Notes: generated from the letters alone by a model not told the origin. A DNA stretch of 24,937 nt from an uncultured Eubacteriales bacterium (GCA_958352145.1 CATWNM010000032.1:1-24937), one strand, 5' to 3'. Shown: positions 1-5,494, counted from the stretch's first letter. A program made the numbers and translations.

Positions 1-58
1 ATTTTTCTAAATACTCTTCTTCAAGATGAAATGTAAACGGCGTTTTATTTATCGGTAT
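1..58 (-). CDS. Possible 5' end of a ribbon-helix-helix (Arc-like) DNA-binding protein, cut by the window edge
   Basis: Read on the minus strand, this frame gives a short peptide containing NKTPFTFHLEEEYLEK. That resembles the first beta strand and helix of small Arc/CopG-type ribbon-helix-helix proteins common in Clostridia. A purine-rich GGAAAGGG (68-75) lies about nine bases upstream of an ATA codon (56-58), which is where the start would be expected. The frame has no ATG, GTG or TTG before an upstream stop at 98-100. The gene may therefore use a rare ATA start, carry a lost start, or be chance. Only about 19 codons are visible, so the assignment is tentative. If real, it would be transcribed leftwards, away from the type III toxin-antitoxin locus. 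Confidence 0.3.
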   Translation of the reverse strand, partial: MPINKTPFTFHLEEEYLEK

Positions 59-125
59 ATTAAATTTCCCTTTCCGCGCACGTAAAATTTTATAAGACTA
101 CACGTATTGTCATCATCTTGCTCCC

Positions 126-280
126 GGCGCGCCGCTCGACGTTCCGCAAGTCCGCGCGGAAGCGGCCTTTTATCGGAGTGTAAAAATACACTCACTTTTG
201 TAGGGAACGTCGTCCTCGACGTTCCGCAACATACCGCTTTGTAAATTTGCGCACGGAACGCTGAGGACAGCGTTCCCTAC
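126..280 (+). repeat. Dispersed repeat, left copy (inverted relative at 20941-21100)
   Basis: This segment matches the reverse complement of 20941-21100 over its whole length, with scattered mismatches and nearly equal length. Its inner part (200-280) is bounded by inverted GTAGGGAACG (200-209) and CGTTCCCTAC (271-280), giving it the look of a small non-coding repeat with terminal inverted repeats. It contains no open frame of note. It could be a MITE-like or REP-like element; no transposase is visible. Confidence 0.6.
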
Positions 281-336
281 GGAGGAAACAATTTTGCTTT
301 TGATATACGGCGATACGAAAATTTTTTAAAATTAAC

Positions 337-402
337 ATATACATTGCATGTATATAGTTTACACGATATTTTTGCATTAAATGGAATGGATGCATTCCAT
401 TT
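337..402. other. Two perfect hairpins upstream of the toxin-antitoxin promoter
   Basis: An 8-bp stem with a 3-base loop (337-344 with 348-355) and a 10-bp stem with a 4-base loop (379-388 with 393-402) sit in the AT-rich gap before the promoter at 435. The second is followed by TTGGATTTT, a weak U-tract. They may insulate the locus from upstream transcription. Apart from these and the repeat at 126-280, I see nothing in 59-430. Confidence 0.4.
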
Positions 403-434
403 TGGATTTTCCACAAATTTTTTTGTTCAAACCC

Positions 435-463
435 TTGACAGAGTGAGTATAATTGAATATACT
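435..463 (+). promoter_or_regulatory. SigA-type promoter of the type III antitoxin RNA
   Basis: TTGACA (435-440) and TATACT (458-463) are separated by exactly 17 bases. Transcription would start near 470. The surrounding ~50 bases recur almost unchanged at 1196-1250. Confidence 0.8.
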
Positions 464-469
464 ATAAAT

Positions 470-680
470 GCAGAGATATCTGCATGATGAGACGAGTGAC
501 GGTTCTGACTCGTCGGTAAAATAAAAATTGACCGAGCGTTGAGACGAGTGACGGTTCCGACTCGTCGGTAAAATAAAAATTGACCGAGCGTTGAGACGAG
601 TGACGGTTCTGACTCGTCGGTAAAATAAAAATTGACCGAGCGATGAAAGCGGAAGCGGGGGGGTTTTCCTCCCGCTTTTA
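470..680 (+). ncRNA. Type III antitoxin RNA (TenpI/ToxI-like) precursor with three tandem pseudoknot-type repeats
   Basis: The predicted transcript begins with a 7-bp hairpin (468-474 with 479-485), runs through three 52-nt repeats (489-644), and reaches a GC-rich hairpin with a U-tract (653-680) just ahead of the toxin-like gene at 702. In type III systems the toxin RNase cuts such a precursor into single repeats, and each folded repeat then binds and inhibits a toxin monomer. The leaky terminator sets the ratio of antitoxin RNA to toxin mRNA. The order promoter, repeats, terminator, toxin is seen directly. The function is inferred from that layout and from the toxin's resemblance to its family. 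Confidence 0.75.
489..644 (+). repeat. Three 52-nt tandem repeats, each able to form an H-type pseudoknot
   Basis: Units span 489-540, 541-592 and 593-644 and differ at very few positions. Each has GACGAGT paired with ACTCGTC (7 bp). The CGGTT in that loop can pair with GACCG downstream, across an A-rich stretch (AAAATAAAAATT). That is the geometry of an H-type pseudoknot. The C/T difference in the loop of unit 2 falls outside both stems, so it does not disturb the fold. A simpler alternative is CGGT/ACCG pairing around the A-rich loop. Because the whole 52-nt period is conserved, with no variable spacers, this is not a CRISPR array. Confidence 0.85.
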
Positions 681-681
681 C
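653..681 (+). terminator. Short intrinsic terminator or attenuator between antitoxin RNA and toxin
   Basis: AAGCGGG (653-659) pairs with CCCGCTT (671-677), followed by TTTA. A modest stem with a short U-tract fits a leaky terminator that lets some transcripts reach the toxin gene. Confidence 0.65.
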
Positions 682-701
682 TTTGACTATGGAGATAAAA
701 T

Positions 702-1181
702 ATGAATTATGATTTTCAAATTTGCCGCCTGACGCAAGCCTTTTATGACCGGTATCCAAAAAGCGTCTATTCTGAAATTTTGGACAAGCCGAAACGGGCA
801 TATAATTGTATTTTGCTTAAAGTGTACGAGGATTTCTATATGTGCATTCCTTATCGTACTGAGATTAGCCATGCGTATGCATATCATTTCACAGAGTCCA
901 AACGCGCAAAGGAACACAAATCAGGATTGGATTTTACAAAAATGGTTATTATTACAAATCGTGATTTTGTAGATTCAAACCACGCCGTAATTGATATTGA
1001 CGAATACAAAGAAACCATGAAAAATATTGAACAAATTGTTGCGCAGGCCTTAGAATATTTACAAGACTATATTGCGTATTATCATGGTACTAAAAAGTTG
1101 AGCAAAAAGAAATTTCACACGAAATATCGTTACTCCACTTTGAAATATTTTCATGAACAGTTACATATTGAAAATTCTTAA
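702..1181 (+). CDS. Type III toxin-antitoxin endoribonuclease toxin, TenpN-like (ToxN/CptN/TenpN superfamily)
   Basis: This 159-aa protein matches the pattern I recall for TenpN-type toxins. It has an early FYDRYP, then CIPYRTEISHAYAY (the family often has IPxRSxIxH), then SGLDFTKMVIIT, an IDxxEY segment, and a C-terminal YRYSTLKYFHEQLHI. Length is normal for the family (about 150-170 aa). Members are RNases that cleave mRNA, and their own antitoxin transcript, at A-rich sites. The start is supported by GGAG at 691-694, seven bases before ATG. Upstream are the promoter, three structured repeats and terminator expected for the antitoxin RNA. Such loci act as phage-abortive or stabilising systems. 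The similarity is from memory rather than a search, and the repeat RNA upstream is the stronger independent evidence. Confidence 0.72.
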   Translation: MNYDFQICRLTQAFYDRYPKSVYSEILDKPKRAYNCILLKVYEDFYMCIPYRTEISHAYAYHFTESKRAKEHKSGLDFTKMVIITNRDFVDSNHAVIDIDEYKETMKNIEQIVAQALEYLQDYIAYYHGTKKLSKKKFHTKYRYSTLKYFHEQLHIENS

Positions 1182-1212
1182 TGGGTTTTTCCCGAATTTT
1201 TTGTCCAAACCT

Positions 1213-1241
1213 TTGACAGAATGTGCATAATTGAGTATACT
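1213..1241 (+). promoter_or_regulatory. Second, near-identical SigA-type promoter
   Basis: TTGACA (1213-1218), a 17-base spacer and TATACT (1236-1241). The region from about 1196 to 1250 is a diverged duplicate of 419-473, including the T-rich lead-in and TATAAA(C/T)GCAG after the -10 box. It lies 15 bases past the toxin stop plus a short spacer and cannot be driving the toxin. Confidence 0.78.
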
Positions 1242-1310
1242 ATAAACGCAGGATAAAAAGATTTTATCCTGCAATTTGCAAACGAATTTTACAATTATTT
1301 CTAATCAATT

Positions 1311-1415
1311 GTAAATGTTTGCCGCTTGCTGATGGTGCGGGATAGAAGTTATTCAGTTCGTAAATGTTTACCGCTTGCTGATGGCGCGGGATAGAAGTTA
1401 TTCGACGGGTAAATG
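1311..1415 (+). repeat. 49-nt tandem repeats (two full copies and a partial third)
   Basis: Copies start at 1311, 1360 and 1409, each with GTAAATG; the third diverges after seven or so bases. The core GCTTGCTGATGG is shared, and CCGC can pair with GCGG across it. A single further copy in the same orientation occurs at 3568-3616, on the other side of the AbiE-like genes. Confidence 0.8.
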
Positions 1416-1528
1416 TTGTTTTAATTTAGGTAACAAATGAAGTTGGGGCAGAGACGTTAAATCTGCCCTAAGCGGACAGAACGAAGATTGCAGCTTTGTT
1501 CTTCCTGCGGAATAAGCTGTGACAATGA

Positions 1529-1552
1529 AAAAGTGGGGGACTCCGCTTTTTT
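1529..1552 (+). terminator. Intrinsic terminator of the orphan repeat RNA
   Basis: AAAAGTGG (1529-1536) pairs with CCGCTTTT (1543-1550) with one G-U pair, and the 3' arm runs into TTTTTT. Confidence 0.7.
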
Positions 1553-1570
1553 GACAAGGTTGTCATCTTT

Positions 1571-1608
1571 AAAAAATAAAAGGTTCGTAATGAGCAATCA
1601 TTACGAAC
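1571..1608 (-). terminator. Intrinsic terminator of the AbiE-like operon
   Basis: An 11-bp perfect stem (1583-1593 with 1598-1608, loop GCAA) lies just past the stop of the minus-strand nucleotidyltransferase gene. On the minus strand it is followed by CTTTTATTTTTT, a good U-tract. Confidence 0.75.
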
Positions 1609-1635
1609 TTTGATTATTTCTGTATTGAATTTTAC

Positions 1636-2394
1636 TTATACTATGTATGCTGCTTGCAGTCTCTCAATAATAGTTGCCTGAGTTATACCGCCTATGCCAA
1701 GCTGTTTAAGGTTGACATGGTCATTGCCGATAGAGTTTATAAAGACCTGTATGTCTTCGTATATTTCTTGTGGGACGGTTATCTGCATTTCTGCGGTTAA
1801 GAGTGATGTAAGTCTATAGATATCATTTTTGTGTTTCTTTATATCTTTACTGTCAACCGAATTTGTATCAGCAGCTTTTTTTTCGGAAAGGTCTGCCCAC
1901 GCTTTTGCTTTTAGCGGAATAAGATGTATTGCATCCAATATTGCTATTCCGTCAATTTGTATGATCCCGCTTCTTATGAAATTGTAATAGTTATCATCAA
2001 GTAAAATAGCAGACAAACTTGAAAATTCTTCATCAATCGGTAACGGTGTAAGTACTGCATCTTGCGGCAAAATCAAATTATCGGGTTTTCTTGAAAAAAT
2101 TTCGATCATAAAAGGATATTCGGAAGATGTAGGATGAGAAAACCTGTAAAATTGCGGTTCGCCCGTGCTTTTATTTTTATGCGCATATCCCGCGTTCATT
2201 ATATATTCCCAAAATCGTTTTCCAAACTCGGCAGTCAGACTTTCGACAATAAGAACGATATCCAAATCCTTTGTTGCTCTGAAATCTTCTCCGACTTCGC
2301 TCATCAGCAAATCACAAGCTGTACCGCCTATGATGGCATATTGATTTTCCATATCCTTAAACTGTTCCTTAAAACTGTTAATTCCTGTAACCAT
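1636..2394 (-). CDS. AbiEii-like nucleotidyltransferase (type IV toxin-antitoxin toxin)
   Basis: This 252-aa protein has the nucleotidyltransferase signature IIGGTACDLLMSE followed by KDLDIVL. That is the G-G plus D-x-D arrangement that binds metal and nucleotide in minimal nucleotidyltransferases. Later LKAKAWADL and SKDIKKHKNDIYRL match the C-terminal K and D-I-x-x-H/D pattern of AbiEii-type toxins. These toxins transfer nucleotides onto a target, in studied relatives often tRNA, and halt growth after phage infection. The ATG sits 3 bases past the stop of the upstream wHTH gene, so the pair is translated together, as in AbiE operons. No truncation is apparent. Family assignment is from motifs and context; the substrate is unknown. 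Confidence 0.72.
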   Translation of the reverse strand: MVTGINSFKEQFKDMENQYAIIGGTACDLLMSEVGEDFRATKDLDIVLIVESLTAEFGKRFWEYIMNAGYAHKNKSTGEPQFYRFSHPTSSEYPFMIEIFSRKPDNLILPQDAVLTPLPIDEEFSSLSAILLDDNYYNFIRSGIIQIDGIAILDAIHLIPLKAKAWADLSEKKAADTNSVDSKDIKKHKNDIYRLTSLLTAEMQITVPQEIYEDIQVFINSIGNDHVNLKQLGIGGITQATIIERLQAAYIV

Positions 2395-2397
2395 AAA

Positions 2398-3348
2398 TCA
2401 ATTCCACACTTTCTCATTTAATAAATTTTCAATTTCCATTTGAATACGCGCATCTGCGTCTTTGTCAAAACAAACAGCAAGTGATAAAATATCGGTGTGC
2501 TTATCATTGCTTAGTTTTGTAGTATCATATTTCCAAAATTCAAGAACGCATTGCTTTTCCGTATCAATCAATGTATCAGAATATGCCGTATCTTTAATTT
2601 GTGCATTGCTGCCGTACACTTCCAAATACGGCGGGTTCAACATTCCAAGCATTGAAAGTGCAGACAAGCCTGATCTAAACATGAAATTATCAACCTGTTC
2701 CTTGTTTATATATACGGTTTTACGTACTGGGTTAATAAGATACGGTTTTGCTTTTTCAAATAATTTTTGAGGTGTTAGTTCACAGCAGAGTATTTTTAAG
2801 CGGCCTTCGGACTGCATTTTTACGAGATTTAATTCTGCCAGTTGCTTTGCCGCTCTCAATACAGACATTGGGGCAAGCTCAAATCGCTTTGCAGTTTCAC
2901 TCAGATACATAGGCTTGCACTTGCCGTATATAAATTCAAATAAAAGCATTTGTGCCGAGGGAAGCAACTTTTCCAAATTTAAAGTTGATGTCGGTTCACT
3001 ATCAAAATTTTCCTGCAATACAACGCCCATAAAAGGAAGGTACAGTTGCTTATCCGCTACAACAAAAGGAATTTTGTTTTCGATAAATGATTTTCTTTTT
3101 TGCCTTGTAAGTCTGTCAAGTTCAAAAACAACAGGCAAATTACAATTTTTCTGTATTGCAATTAAATGTTTTCTGATTGTGTTTATAACCGCCAATGTTT
3201 TTTTGGGTTTAATAAAAACACATGTACAATTATTTAATTGCACCAACTCAAACATATATTCATCTGTTAAAAAATACGGAAGTTTATTACTGTCTTTCCA
3301 CTCTTTTCGGATAACCTTAACACCTAAAACTTCTGTAATGTATTCCAT
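2398..3348 (-). CDS. AbiEi-like winged-helix antitoxin/regulator
   Basis: This 316-aa soluble protein stands directly upstream of the nucleotidyltransferase gene in one operon. Around residues 140-200 it has a winged-helix-like stretch (SETAKRFELAPMSVLRAAKQ, then a short wing), which fits DNA binding and autorepression. The N-terminal third includes a segment resembling VVFELDRLTRQKRKSFIE and the phrase QLYLPFMGVVLQE, which I associate with proteins encoded beside such nucleotidyltransferases. Known AbiEi antitoxins pair a wHTH with a larger C-terminal domain and counter AbiEii without direct binding. A GGTGG lies just ahead of the ATG, and a promoter sits at 3380-3408. Confidence is moderate because overall similarity is judged by eye. 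Confidence 0.6.
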   Translation of the reverse strand: MEYITEVLGVKVIRKEWKDSNKLPYFLTDEYMFELVQLNNCTCVFIKPKKTLAVINTIRKHLIAIQKNCNLPVVFELDRLTRQKRKSFIENKIPFVVADKQLYLPFMGVVLQENFDSEPTSTLNLEKLLPSAQMLLFEFIYGKCKPMYLSETAKRFELAPMSVLRAAKQLAELNLVKMQSEGRLKILCCELTPQKLFEKAKPYLINPVRKTVYINKEQVDNFMFRSGLSALSMLGMLNPPYLEVYGSNAQIKDTAYSDTLIDTEKQCVLEFWKYDTTKLSNDKHTDILSLAVCFDKDADARIQMEIENLLNEKVWN

Positions 3349-3379
3349 AAAACCACCAGCCTTTTAACTTTACAGATTC

Positions 3380-3408
3380 ATTATAACACAATTCAAGTTA
3401 AGAGTAAA
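3380..3408 (-). promoter_or_regulatory. Promoter of the AbiE-like operon
   Basis: On the minus strand a perfect TATAAT (3380-3385) lies 17 bases from TTTACT (3403-3408). The start site would fall about 25 bases before the ATG at 3348. Confidence 0.65.
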
Positions 3409-3435
3409 TATTTGAGTTAATAAATTGAAAATTTG

Positions 3436-3700
3436 TTGACTAAAGTTGTTGCCGCAGCGTATAAAGCGTATAATACGCGTATAAACGAGAATGTCTGAAA
3501 GATAAACTGGTATGTACAAATCCTTAAAAACCTCTTAGCAAGCAGACGGGTTTCGTTTAGTCCGATTGTAAATGTTTACCGCTTGCTGATGGCGCGTGAT
3601 AAAAGTTATTCGGCGGGTAATATATCCCCTGATCTTTATCAGCGAGGGGGATTCTTTATATTTAAATAGGAGAAATGAGCGTACAATACACGCCGCTTTG
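3436..3700 (+). pseudogene. Decayed type III-like locus: promoter, one 49-nt repeat, hairpin, broken start
   Basis: In order there are TTGACT (3436-3441), an 18-base spacer and TATAAA (3460-3465). Next come one copy of the 49-nt repeat (3568-3616), a bulged hairpin (3624-3652) followed by a T-rich run, and AGGAG just before an ATG at 3675 that reads only about a dozen codons to a stop. This repeats the layout of the intact locus at 435-1181 but with no usable toxin. The relation to the intact system is inferred from order and from the shared repeat at 1311. The rest of the gap 3349-3830 holds no gene I can support. Confidence 0.4.
3568..3616 (+). repeat. Third-site copy of the 49-nt repeat
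   Basis: It matches the copy at 1360-1408 with a few changes and continues with GTAA as a next unit would. The repeat copies at 1311-1415 and 3568-3616 are direct repeats on either side of the AbiE-like operon. Confidence 0.8.
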
Positions 3701-3834
3701 TCCAATACGATGATTTCCAGCGCCATGCAAGTTTTGCCTTTATATAAACGCGGGCATGATTTAATATTTCCTGATGTTGACAGAATATATAGTATAATGC
3801 AGTCGGAATTTCAGAACATTTCCCAAAATTTTTC

Positions 3835-3863
3835 TTGACAAACGGGGCGCGGGGTGCTATAAT
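3835..3863 (+). promoter_or_regulatory. Consensus promoter of the rpmG-secE-nusG-rplK-rplA operon
   Basis: TTGACA (3835-3840), 17 bases, TATAAT (3858-3863): a perfect match to the housekeeping consensus, as expected for ribosomal protein genes. Confidence 0.9.
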
Positions 3864-3952
3864 GCAAATACCTCTGTGATAGGAGGGCTTTTTTTGCGTA
3901 CCTGCTTTGCGGCGCGCGGGAAACAGCCCGGCCGCACAAAGAGGGAGGTACG

Positions 3953-3983
3953 ACGGGCAATATGCCCGTGGAAACGGGCTTTT
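3953..3983 (+). promoter_or_regulatory. Candidate attenuator in the rpmG leader (two mutually exclusive hairpins)
   Basis: ACGGGCA (3953-3959) pairs with TGCCCGT (3963-3969). The same GCCCGT (3964-3969) can instead pair with ACGGGC (3974-3979) around a GGAA loop, followed by TTTT. The second fold looks like a terminator and the first like an anti-terminator. The short U-tract leaves room for it being only a stable leader hairpin. Confidence 0.45.
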
Positions 3984-4012
3984 CACCCGAAAAACAAACA
4001 GGAGGTGCCGAT

Positions 4013-4162
4013 ATGAGAGTGAAGATTACCCTGGCGTGCAGCGAGTGCAAGCAAAGAAACTACGAGACCAAGAAAAACAAGAAAAATGATCCCGATAGGC
4101 TTGAGATGAACAAGTATTGCAGATTCTGCAACAAGCATACGCTGCACCGGGAAACGAAGTAA
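4013..4162 (+). CDS. rpmG: 50S ribosomal protein L33
   Basis: The 49-aa product starts MRVKITLACSECKQRNYE and ends in KHTLHRETK. It carries two Cys pairs (CSEC and CRFC) that bind zinc in the C+ form of L33. It sits near the exit side of the 50S subunit. I chose the ATG at 4013 because AGGAGGT (4000-4006) is six bases upstream and the length matches the family. An in-frame ATG at 3962 would add 17 residues not found in L33 and overlaps the leader hairpins. The gene opens the operon with secE and nusG, the standard Clostridia order. Confidence 0.95.
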   Translation: MRVKITLACSECKQRNYETKKNKKNDPDRLEMNKYCRFCNKHTLHRETK

Positions 4163-4178
4163 ACGGAGGAACTTAGAA

Positions 4179-4394
4179 ATGGCAGAAGCTACAAAAGAAA
4201 AAAAGCCCAGCCGCGTTGCAAAATTCTTCCGCGACTACAAAAGCGAACTGAAAAAGATCACCTGGTGCCCGTTTAAGACCGTCAAGCAGAGCACGGCGCT
4301 CGTCGTTGTGTTCGTCTTGATTCTTGCGGCAGTCATCGGCGTGCTCGACCTTGCGTTTTCGTCCGGCCTGATGGCGTTCGGAAAGCTGTTCTGA
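4179..4394 (+). CDS. secE: Preprotein translocase subunit SecE
   Basis: This 71-aa protein is the usual size for the single-spanning SecE of Gram-positives. It has a charged N-terminal region with KFFRDYKSELKKITW, the conserved amphipathic helix that lies on the membrane. A hydrophobic segment (about residues 40-60, ALVVVFVLILAAVIGVL) follows as the transmembrane helix. It clamps SecY in the translocon. GGAGG precedes the ATG at a normal distance. It lies between rpmG and nusG, 16 bases from the former and 17 from the latter, so co-transcription is near certain. Confidence 0.95.
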   Translation: MAEATKEKKPSRVAKFFRDYKSELKKITWCPFKTVKQSTALVVVFVLILAAVIGVLDLAFSSGLMAFGKLF

Positions 4395-4411
4395 GCCGTT
4401 AGGATCAGGAT

Positions 4412-4954
4412 ATGAGCGATATCAACGAGATGAATCTCGGCCCGAGATGGTATGTTGCGCATACGTACTCCGGCTACGAGAACAAGGTGAAAACCAATCT
4501 GGAAAAAATTATTGAAAACCGCGGCCTTGGCCATCTGATCTTTGAGATCCGGGTGCCTGTCGAAAAGGTTCTCGAAAAGGACGACGCAGGCGTGGAAAAG
4601 GAGACGGAGGCAAAGCTGCTCCCCGGTTATGTCTTTATTAAAATGGTCATGACCGATGAAAGCTGGCATGTCGTGCGCAATATCCGCGGTGTGACGGGCT
4701 TTGTCGGGCCGGGTTCCAAGCCCGTTCCTCTGACGGAGGACGAGCTTGCCGTCATGCAGGGCGGCGAAGCGCCGAAATCCCAGACTTACAAAGTCGGCGA
4801 CGAGATCAAGATCGTCAGCGGATCCTTTGAGGGGTACGGCGGAAAAGTTTATGACATTTCCGAGGACGGCGGCAGCATGACCGTTCTGATCAACACGGGC
4901 AAGCGCGACATGCCCGTCAGAGTCGCGGCAGGCGACGTCAAGCTCGCAGAGTGA
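4412..4954 (+). CDS. nusG: Transcription termination/antitermination factor NusG
   Basis: The 180-aa protein opens with RWYVAHTYSGYENKVKTNL, the classic NGN-domain start, followed by PGYVFIKM. It closes with a KOW region (VGDEIKIVSGSFEGYGGKV). NusG binds the RNA polymerase clamp and affects pausing and termination, and its KOW domain contacts Rho or the ribosome. The KOW tail after VYDISEDGG is somewhat divergent from the common FGRETPVEL form but is intact. The ATG at 4412 follows an AGGATCAGGA stretch. It ends before a structured gap that leads to rplK. Confidence 0.95.
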   Translation: MSDINEMNLGPRWYVAHTYSGYENKVKTNLEKIIENRGLGHLIFEIRVPVEKVLEKDDAGVEKETEAKLLPGYVFIKMVMTDESWHVVRNIRGVTGFVGPGSKPVPLTEDELAVMQGGEAPKSQTYKVGDEIKIVSGSFEGYGGKVYDISEDGGSMTVLINTGKRDMPVRVAAGDVKLAE

Positions 4955-4960
4955 CAAACG

Positions 4961-5022
4961 TCCCCGGTCTTCGGGGAGGCCCCCGCGGGGGCTTGTGGGA
5001 GAGGAAAAATTTTTCATTCCTC
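4961..5022 (+). promoter_or_regulatory. Structured nusG-rplK leader with three hairpins
   Basis: Three inverted repeats follow each other: TCCCCG (4961-4966) with CGGGGA (4972-4977), the perfect palindrome GCCCCCGCGGGGGC (4979-4992), and GAGGAA (5001-5006) with TTCCTC (5017-5022). None has a clean U-tract, so this is more likely a processing or regulatory leader for the L11-L1 unit than a terminator. A role in L1 feedback is possible but not shown. Confidence 0.4.
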
Positions 5023-5054
5023 GGAACAACCACATTTGGAGGTGTAATTTTAAA

Positions 5055-5480
5055 ATGGCAAAGAAAATTTCCGGTTACATTAAATTGCAGATTCCCGCCG
5101 GCAAGGCGACGCCTCAGCCGCCGATCGGTCCGGCGCTGGGTCAGTACGGCGTTTCGATTCCGAACTTTACCAAAGAGTTCAACGAGCGCACCAAGAACGA
5201 TATCGGCCTGATTATTCCGGTTGTGATTACGGTATACGCCGACCGCTCGTTCACGTTCATCACCAAGACGCCTCCCGCAGCCGTTCTGCTGAAGAAGGCC
5301 TGCGGTATCGAGACCGCTTCCGGCACGCCGAACAAGACCAAGGTCGCGTCGGTCACCAAGGAGCAGGTCAGAAAAATCGCTGAAACCAAGATGCCCGACC
5401 TGAACGCGTCGTCCGTCGAGAGCGCTATGCGCATGATCGAGGGCACTGCGCGCAGCATGGGCATCACCGTTACCGACTGA
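5055..5480 (+). CDS. rplK: 50S ribosomal protein L11
   Basis: The 141-aa product is exactly the usual L11 length. It starts MAKKISGYIKLQIPAGKATP with PPIGPALGQYGV, and its C-terminal domain holds the RNA-binding stretch around VTKEQVRKIAETKMPDLNA. L11 forms the GTPase-associated region with 23S rRNA and the stalk base. The ATG at 5055 has GGAGGTG about ten bases upstream. A longer in-frame extension to 4995 would overlap the leader hairpins and is not in the family. It is followed by rplA after 14 bases. Confidence 0.96.
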   Translation: MAKKISGYIKLQIPAGKATPQPPIGPALGQYGVSIPNFTKEFNERTKNDIGLIIPVVITVYADRSFTFITKTPPAAVLLKKACGIETASGTPNKTKVASVTKEQVRKIAETKMPDLNASSVESAMRMIEGTARSMGITVTD

Positions 5481-5494
5481 GGAGGGCACAAGGG

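Larger units (their letters stand above)
1247..1552 (+). ncRNA. Orphan antitoxin-like repeat RNA without a toxin gene
   Basis: A transcript from the promoter at 1213-1241 would open with an 11-bp perfect hairpin (1248-1258 with 1262-1272). It would cross two full 49-nt repeats plus a partial third (from 1311), form a 7-bp hairpin (1446-1452 with 1462-1468) and a 9-bp hairpin with one wobble (1478-1486 with 1494-1502), and end at a strong terminator (1529-1552). No credible open frame lies within it, and the next genes are on the other strand. The promoter shared with the type III antitoxin next door suggests a relative that lost its toxin, or an RNA with a separate job. Confidence 0.55.

Noticed and set aside
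489..644. Short tandem repeats that might be a CRISPR array
   Set aside because: The whole 52-nt period is conserved, leaving no variable spacers, and a toxin-like gene follows.
427..801. Minus-strand open frame of 124 codons across the repeats
   Set aside because: It only reads the antisense of the tandem repeats and of the toxin start, with a repeated peptide as a by-product.
3777..3798. TTGACA followed by TATAAT upstream of the rpmG promoter
   Set aside because: The spacer is only 10 bases, too short for a working promoter.
3596..3838. 80-codon plus-strand frame between AbiEi and rpmG
   Set aside because: No ribosome site at its start and it spans the 49-nt repeat, the hairpin and part of the rpmG promoter. 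It could hold remnants of a gene but is not supported as one.
3962..4012. N-terminal extension of L33
   Set aside because: The extra 17 residues are not part of L33 and coincide with the leader hairpins; a strong ribosome site points to 4013.
4235..5035. 266-codon minus-strand frame opposite secE and nusG
   Set aside because: Shadow of high-GC coding on the plus strand; secE and nusG are certain.
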